Below are positions 42,290 through 43,013 of a stretch of DNA of 43,013 nt, piece after piece. Positions within the stretch are counted from its first letter, which is position 1, and the number at the start of each line of letters is the position of its first letter. The position numbers were made by a program, and so were the translations under genes. This DNA comes from Microbacterium sp. SCN 70-27. Its GTDB lineage: Bacteria > Actinomycetota > Actinomycetes > Actinomycetales > Microbacteriaceae. The DNA lies in the NCBI GenBank assembly GCA_001724425.1, contig MEEK01000034.1, forward strand, positions 1 to 43,013, written 5' to 3'. A model generated the notes under the pieces. That model was not told the DNA's origin. It ran no database searches and worked only from the letters and a program-made list of their open reading frames with translations.

Positions 42290-43013
<724 letters not shown>

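Overview
The window is a high-GC stretch of an actinobacterial chromosome, most likely Microbacterium or a close relative in the Microbacteriaceae. The grounds are the very high GC, an IF-2 with a long Gly/Pro/Arg-rich N-terminal extension, a bacterial-type ProS, a stand-alone RNB-domain nuclease, an EccC-like ATPase, and many leaderless genes. There is no phage, complete insertion sequence, CRISPR array, rRNA or tRNA. Both edges cut genes: infB lacks its C-terminus at position 1 and atpD lacks its N-terminus at 43013.

Layout. 1-3603 is the minus-strand nusA-ylxR-infB translation/transcription block, with no rimP directly upstream. 3737-9100 holds an acetate/succinate-transporter family protein, a LOG-family protein, a GT1 glycosyltransferase, a DUF1622 membrane protein and proS. 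9147-14844 holds an RNB nuclease, a GntR regulator coupled to a frameshifted ACC deaminase (acdS), an Lrp regulator divergent from a Cys/Met-type PLP lyase, and pyroglutamyl peptidase. 14849-17472 holds ispG, an orphan nuclease toxin with a candidate immunity gene, and an attenuator-like leader. 17473-24120 holds a PhzE-like chorismate amidotransferase, the site-2 protease Rip/RseP, a small membrane protein, YcnI, and a stand-alone MurE-like ligase. 24121-28508 holds pflB-pflA behind two palindromic operators, then dxr. 28533-34845 holds an FKBP lipoprotein, PlsC, a DUF559-type nuclease flanked by four 76-bp inverted-repeat elements, OsmC, and an asparaginase-alanine dehydrogenase pair. 34981-39597 holds an EccC/FtsK-like ATPase, a PP2C phosphatase and an ABC exporter that has lost most of its ATPase. 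39725-43013 holds DUF5684, DUF4282, YaaA and the end of the atp operon with a large terminator.

How the parts relate. The minus strand carries the conserved core block (dxr, rip, ispG, proS, nusA, ylxR, infB), spread out by mostly plus-strand accessory genes. About a third of the genes share one start grammar: a TANNNT-type -10 hexamer, often exactly TAGGCT, six bases (sometimes 7-8) before ATG or GTG, with no Shine-Dalgarno. This predicts leaderless transcripts and was used to choose several starts. Genes in the core blocks (infB, ylxR, nusA) and the pfl genes have ordinary ribosome-binding sites.

The most interesting items are: the leaderless 11-codon leader peptide plus terminator ahead of the PhzE-like gene; the 76-bp palindromic element family around the DUF559 nuclease, part of it in a 174-bp tandem duplication; the orphan toxin/immunity pair with an in-frame upstream mini-ORF; the GntR operator overlapping its own leaderless promoter; the paired TGTGGTCTGRCCACA sites ahead of pflB; and the abundant heptamer GGATGCC/GGCATCC in both orientations.
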